From Silene conica (taxonomy: Eukaryota > Streptophyta > Magnoliopsida > Caryophyllales > Caryophyllaceae), in assembly GCA_029255685.2 (NCBI GenBank), contig CM055319.2, positions 32,203,068 to 32,267,067 of the forward strand: a stretch of DNA of 64,000 nt. Direction: 5' to 3'. The notes below the pieces were generated by a model. That model did no database searches, was not told where the DNA came from, and worked only from the letters and a program-made list of their open reading frames with translations. A program made the position numbers and the translations under genes. Of this stretch, positions 58,336-64,000 are shown piece by piece (within the stretch, counting starts at the first letter, position 1; every line of letters starts with the position of its first letter).

Positions 58336-59533
58336 TGTAACACCCCCATTTATTCAAGGGCCTGAACTAGGACTCCTCAGATAATTAGGGGCGTTACCAT
58401 CTCGGTTTCCCGAGGCAGTAGATACAAAGGAAGGATAAACAGTACTTTAATTAAGATTTAAACTCCGAAACATGTTCTTACAACTGTAATAAACTGTCTT
58501 ATAAAAAGAAGTACAACTGATGATATAAAGACTACGGTGATCTAGACTCTAGTCTGGTCCGGATCCGAGCTCTCTCTCTTCCCGTATCTCCCACAGTAAT
58601 AAGCATCTGTCAATCTGCTCCCCAATAAATTGGTTCATCACAGGTGATCACGAATACACAGGGTCAACCACGAGGTTGAGTAGAGGAAAAGTATATAAAC
58701 AATCATTACTATAAATATAAAGTCAAACATCTCCACTCCGAATCACAAGACCCATTATTCTCCGCACCGAATCACAAGACCCATTATTCTCCGCACCAAA
58801 TCACAAGACCCATTATCTCCGCACCAATCACAAGACCCATTATCTCTGCACCAATCACAAGACCCATTATCTCATCACCCCTTATCATATCTCAGAATTA
58901 TATAGATGAATAGCACAATCACAACGATCACATTATAATATGAAATCAACGTAGTTAATACCATATAACACATATTACTCATCATTATAAGTATTTCCCC
59001 TACCTGAAATGGCAGGAAAGCAAATAAGTCCAACCTTGCTAGAAGTGTTCCACACGAAACCCGCTACCAGTTTTCTCGGCCAATTCGAACCACCGTACAC
59101 TAGTGTATGACCACCGTGAGAGACTCCCTCTTCTTCCCTGACGTGACGGCTAGGTTTTCGTGTTTTGAGATCTGGGATTGTGTGTGTAGGGTTAGGGTAG
59201 ACTAAGGCCTAAATAAGGCGGCAGGAACACTGTTTAACTGAGTTTACCTAGTTCCTTTACGTGGGCTGAACTTTACACGCATTTCGAGGCCCACGGCCGT
59301 GCTGTCATAGGTCCTAGGTTCGAACCCCAACAACAACACACTACTATAATTACCCTAAGGTGGCTAAGTTCCCATTTCGAGTCCCACCTAAGTCCAAAAC
59401 ACCTCACATAAAACGAGTACAAGCAAGCTTATTAAACGAACGATTTATGTAAAAAGAAACTATCGTTTACCCACGACACACACCTTCTATACACGATCAA
59501 GATAAAGTCGTAACCAAAATGCGAGGTATTACA
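58336..59533 (-). repeat. Gypsy 5' LTR
   Basis: 1198 bp, TGTAATACCTCGC on the minus strand to GGGGGTGTTACA. It contains a minisatellite at 58730-58879 (about six 25-29-bp units, ATCACAAGACCCATTATCT), the counterpart of 7337-7514. No 3' LTR remains to compare. Confidence 0.88.
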
Positions 59534-61686
59534 ATAAGGGAAAGGCCAATTCGATTAAGTTAAACTTAACCAACTACTATACATTAAAATATCTTAGTCC
59601 GATGATAAGTATTAACGGACGCTTAAGAACTAACAAATTTTAGACAAGTCACTAATCACTTACTAAATCTTACTTAGCTAAAATATATTTTACTAAGTAC
59701 TTGCTTACGTTCTAATTAACCGGTTCAACCGATAAAGGAAATAAACACGATTTAATTAAATTAAACTTCATATTATAGCACCTAGATTTTATACGGAAAA
59801 ATCGACTAACTAAATTAAATTATTTCGACATGCTTCTAATAAAACCGTAACCCGCCATTATTAATTCGTAACGATTTCTAACGTATTATATTCAAACGTA
59901 AACAAGCTAGCAAGAACGTACGTAAACTAATTAATTCAAGCAGGCTAGCAAGCACGTACGTAAAATAATAATAAAATAATAAAATAATAATATAATAATA
60001 CTAATAAAACAAATGTTACAGGAAGTATGTAGTACGTAATAATAATAATTAACTATTAGTAGTATTAGGAATAACAACATTGACAAACAAGAGCAATAAA
60101 CATGATAACAGTAGTAGAACAGCAATAAAACGCAGCAACAATGACCATGATGCAGCAATAGGCAGAGTAAGCAAAAACAGCGCCAGTCCAGCAACAACCG
60201 TTAGGTAGCACAACAGCACCGCGATGCAGACCAGCAGACACACAGCAGAAGACGCATATCAGACCCGTAAACAGACTAAAACAGACCAGAAAACTGACAT
60301 GGACAGACGCACAAAACAGACGCGTATCAGACCCTTAAACAGACCAGAAATAGACGCGTATCAGACCTGAAAACAGACCGTATATCAGACCCGTATCAGA
60401 ACTGAAATAGACGCAAGAACTGACCCGAAACAGACCTGAAAACGGACCCAAAATAGACCAGAAACAGACCAGAAAATAGCCCATATCAGACCTGAACAGA
60501 CTAAAACGGACTCAGAACGGACCTGAAAACAGACCAGAACATAGACCATATCAGACCCGAAAATAGACTCGAACTAGACCAGAAAACAGACCGTATATCA
60601 GACCCGTATCAGACCTATACAGACCTGAACAGACCCGTAAAAACCAGACCAGTACAGACCTGAACAGGCCCGTAAAAACCAGACCAGTACACATACTAAA
60701 ACAGACGCAGAACACAGTGCATGGGGGGTAAAGTAGAGTAAAATGGGGTAGGAACGTAGTGCAATAAGATAGGGCAGCAGTAGTTCATAGTAGTGAGTAC
60801 AAATAGGTAGTGGCATTTAGAAGGAACGCAGGAAGCAATTACATATCTTCACAATTCAGAAAATGACCACATAAATTCATAAAACTTAACATACATTGAA
60901 CATATAAACAGTAAATCATCATGTTACTAAGTCCTAAGATCATCCAAGTTCATAATTCATATGAAACACAACATTAAAACCACATATTGTGCTAATATAA
61001 ACAATAAGGCCGAGTTGCTCATAATTGTCACCTTATAACTTCTTAAACCAACATGAATCCGGCTCCAAGCTACTCCTTTTGTCCAAGTCCGCGCTAGAAA
61101 CACAACAAACACTCTTAAACCTCGAAAAACGTGACCTTAGGGTCACGGCCAGAATATAAGACGGAACTATTTTGGAGAAATTCTTACCTAGAAAGATGGA
61201 GGGCGAGAAGAGGAATCTGTGGCCGCAAAAATCGTCTCAATCGGATAAGAAATGAAGGTTTTATGAGCATTTGAAGGTTGGAGGTGAAAAAGTGATAAAA
61301 ATGGTGTTTGTTACAAATCTGAAAAATGAAATGAAGGAGGGAGGTAGAAGATGGTGGGGTTAGGGTTTTGTGAGGAAAAAGAGGGAAAATGAGTCCATTA
61401 ACAAGTTAGGCCCATAAGACAAGTTTTAAGACGGTTTAAGCTAAAAACACCGACTTAAGGTAACTACAAACTTAAGACGATAAAAATATTTCCGGACTAT
61501 GAAATTAAATTGCTAAGACGTAAAGTACGCAATTAAATGAAATCTTATTTAAATCCTTTAAAATATTCTCACATAAATTAATCAGTTATTTAAATGAAAT
61601 TCCACAATTTAAGAAATATAAATTATTTCTCGAACTTGAACTTAAAATCTTTAAACTTCCAAGTCTCGAAATATTGGGATGTTACA
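59534..61686 (-). repeat. Chromovirus-type 3' LTR (partial)
   Basis: On the minus strand it starts TGTAACATCCC at 61686, right after a polypurine tract (AAAGTTGGGGTGAT, 61687-61700). The far end is cut by the gypsy LTR at 59533. It holds an AAT-rich stretch (59965-60050) and a degenerate CAGACC-rich minisatellite at 60240-60715 with units like CAGACCCGTATCAGACC. No gene. Confidence 0.75.
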
Positions 61687-64000
61687 ATCACCCCAACTTT
61701 AAAAAAGTTTCGTCCTCGAAACTTGAAAACAGAAGTAAGTACGAAAACAATTTTAACTACCAAAACGTACTACCCGAGTTATGGTAACCCAAAACTTTAA
61801 CTTTCGAAAAGGTTTCAAAAAGGAATAGAGTCTAAGGCACAAGTCTCAGTCAATGGACATTGGGATTCTCGTTACGTATTCAAGAGTCCGACATTCCAAA
61901 CCTGAGACAAGTCCCAAAATTAAATCAGTAAGGGTTCGAAATTTAGATCGATTTGGCGTTGATAAACACCGCACAGATTATCAGACGTCTCCAATAACAC
62001 GTTCCAGTGGCAATCAGCGTTGAAATCCATCAAAGTTGTAAAACGTTCCGCTCTTTAAAATCAAGTTTCCTTCAAAATCGACCTTTATTTATTTTCAACA
62101 AATGAGGAAGCAGTTTCACATTCTCGAAACAATTAAGATTTTCCAACAACTGCAAATTTTCAGAGTTAACGATGGGAAACGAATTTCAAAAACAGTCATT
62201 GAGAGCGTAGAAACGATCATAGAGATTACTTTCGACACGAAGGATGGAGAGTTTCAAGTCTCACAGCTGACAGAACATATAGGGAAGGACTGAAGGGACG
62301 AATCAACTGTGATAAAGGTTAAGGAAGACGGTAACTTTTGCTAAACACGGGTACACTAACCGCTCAATCCATACTCAAAACATCCTTACAACGATTCCTA
62401 GTATATCCCTAGAAGGAAAATTCAAGTGATTTCTAGACTCTCAATGGTTCCACGATCCCTCTTACCATTATCTCATACACAGAACAAGGTATTCCTCAAC
62501 AAGAAGGCTTTCAAAACTCTGGACCGGGATTCTAATATCCTAACAACGAACCTCAAAACCCAAGATATGGTATTCGTTATCCTATAAGCAAAAATTTTGA
62601 CAGTTCGATCCTAACAAACCTATTCCACGAGATTCGATATCTGAAATTCCAAATGTTATTATCACAGTGAACATTCAACTCGAGACTTTACTAAGGTTCT
62701 AAATCCTCTGATTTCCAACTACTTACCGACAACATGCATCCCAAATGAAGTTCCAAAGAAGTAACAATTTTCACTCTTATAATTTCCATAAGACTTAGGC
62801 ATTCACATTCCGAGATTCCTCAATTGATATTTATGAACACTTATAAGTTTCAAATTTCTATTCTATAATTACCTCAAACATCAACGGTCACCTGTAAGTA
62901 CATCAATAGGCAATTGCCGAGGTTCCATAAGTAACTCAAGGTCAACACTCAGTCAGCTCTATAAGTCCACTTGTAAATGTCTCAATACTCTCACACAGTT
63001 ACCAATAACTCTCATTCCTCAAGTAAGTGATCCTTCCTGCGATTAAGCAATTCCTCAAGATCAAGTAGCACTAACTTACCTCATTCATCCATTTGACCAC
63101 ATCATCACGATCTAAGGCACATTCCTCTAAATTTATCTATAACTCCAAACATTCCATTCCAATCCTCAAATGGTGCTTAGAAATCTACAAAGATCACTTA
63201 CACACAATCCATCTAACATGGACTCTCAAGACGGCACACTGTCCAACATCGCCCGAACATTATTCTCACCAACTCTCTCAACCAAATCCTGACAACGCAG
63301 AACCAAGCATTCCGCAAGGCATGTATCATTACTACAAGAACGAGTCAATCTCGCCACCATTCCATAAGAGAGGGAACAAGACTCACAGAAGAGAAGATCA
63401 GATGAGATACGAACTTAAAGGGCAAACATGATACAGATCTCGAGAGAGTCCTAAGAAACGACTCGAGGAACAACGAGATGACCAGGTACGAACTTTATGC
63501 TATGGATTCTAATAAAATTGAGGCCATGATCAGAAGGAGATGCAAAGGAGTGGAACGGAGAGAAGCGATATGAAAGAAACGATTACGGACATCTCCCAAG
63601 GTGCGGGTCTCTCACTATTCTCACGGGGTTCTCACTTCTTACTTTCCATATCAAGTCATTCAATTATCGGTTCTCACGAACAATTCCTCCAATGATTTAT
63701 ATACCCTTATCTTTCAACTCTAAACGGTAGCATCATTATAACTACCTATTCCCAAAAGTTTGAGATATCTCATCTCTGCTAGTCCCTCAAATGACAATTC
63801 AATAAAACTTTTAGGTCATCACCCTTATATGCTATATCCACTTTACTTAGCTCACTGTCCACAAGTTAACAATTTTTAAACCATCAAGTTTTTCCGAACT
63901 TACATCTCTCAATGAATTACTTTATTCCATTCACAAACTGGCGGTGCATCCTCAAGTTTCTCTTAAGTTTTTCAATAAATAAACGCTAAGATTTATTAAG
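61687..64000 (-). other. Interior of the same chromovirus-type element, no gene seen
   Basis: The 3' end has the GAGGACGAAACTTTTTTAAA signature (minus strand, 61700-61720) of plant chromoviruses. The other 2.3 kb shows no integrase or chromodomain match in any frame; the longest frame (63093-63431 plus, 112 codons) has no recognisable motif. It is therefore probably a second gene-free (LARD-like) derivative, continuing beyond the window. Confidence 0.6.

Larger units (their letters stand above)
16872..59533 (-). mobile_element. Ty3/gypsy chromovirus-like element, 5' LTR to RNase H, split by nested insertion
   Basis: Read on the minus strand: 5' LTR (59533-58336), tRNA-Met primer site, leader, gag start (57790-57299), [37.5 kb Athila I insertion], gag end, protease, reverse transcriptase and part of RNase H (19819-16872). 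Integrase, chromodomain and 3' LTR are missing at the 16872 breakpoint. The TRIM at 18323-18877 splits the protease. Confidence 0.9.

Noticed and set aside
60049-60243. Leu/Val-rich short minus frames suggesting membrane proteins
   Set aside because: They come from AAT/CAG-rich low-complexity LTR sequence.
63093-63431. 112-codon plus frame as a host gene
   Set aside because: Opposite to the element orientation, no recognisable motif, and composition like the surrounding non-coding interior.

Overview
This window is plant nuclear DNA, almost certainly from a flowering plant with a large, retrotransposon-rich genome. The evidence is plant-type LTR retrotransposons using tRNA-Met and tRNA-Asp primer sites, an En/Spm (CACTA) transposase, a TRIM element and long chromovirus-type LTRs. 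I see no ordinary host gene, rRNA, tRNA or CRISPR array. The species cannot be named from the sequence.

Layout. 1-4213 is the 5' part of a CACTA DNA transposon on the minus strand, with an open transposase frame running off the left edge. 4217-5310 is a minus-strand copia LTR fused to an Athila-type LTR fragment, which ends in an inverted LTR-end duplication (5807-5987). 5988-12161 is a plus-strand chromovirus-like element whose 4 kb interior has no genes (LARD-like). Its 3' LTR is cut by copia element A (12162-16871), which has an LTR, gag and protease and a broken integrase. Copia A is fused near 16872 to a minus-strand Ty3/gypsy chromovirus whose other end is at 57299-59533. A TRIM (18323-18877) sits in its protease. 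From 59534 to the end lies another minus-strand chromovirus LTR and a gene-free interior.

The gypsy gag is split by a 37.5 kb insertion (19820-57293, 5-bp target duplication TCCCC). This is Athila-type element I, which carries further insertions: a MITE-like inverted repeat (21947-22187), a solo chromovirus LTR (22601-25462), Athila-type element II (26497-32794), copia element B (33253-52492) and an LTR-derived patch (52858-53818). Copia B itself contains Athila-type element III (36970-45000) and a second solo LTR (48980-51781). Six insertions here have exact 5-bp target duplications readable on both sides, so the nesting order is direct evidence of relative age.

How the parts work together. 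The Athila-type elements have LTRs, tRNA-Asp primer sites and polypurine tracts, but none contains reverse transcriptase or integrase. I and III carry gag-protease only; II carries a private 337-codon frame instead. All would need enzymes supplied in trans. The most unusual signals are short hairpin or palindrome cassettes: paired GGTCGGTCGACC-type motifs in every Athila LTR, inside Athila coding sequence and in an unrelated copia leader, and hairpin arrays in the solo LTRs whose stems vary in a compensated way around a constant loop.
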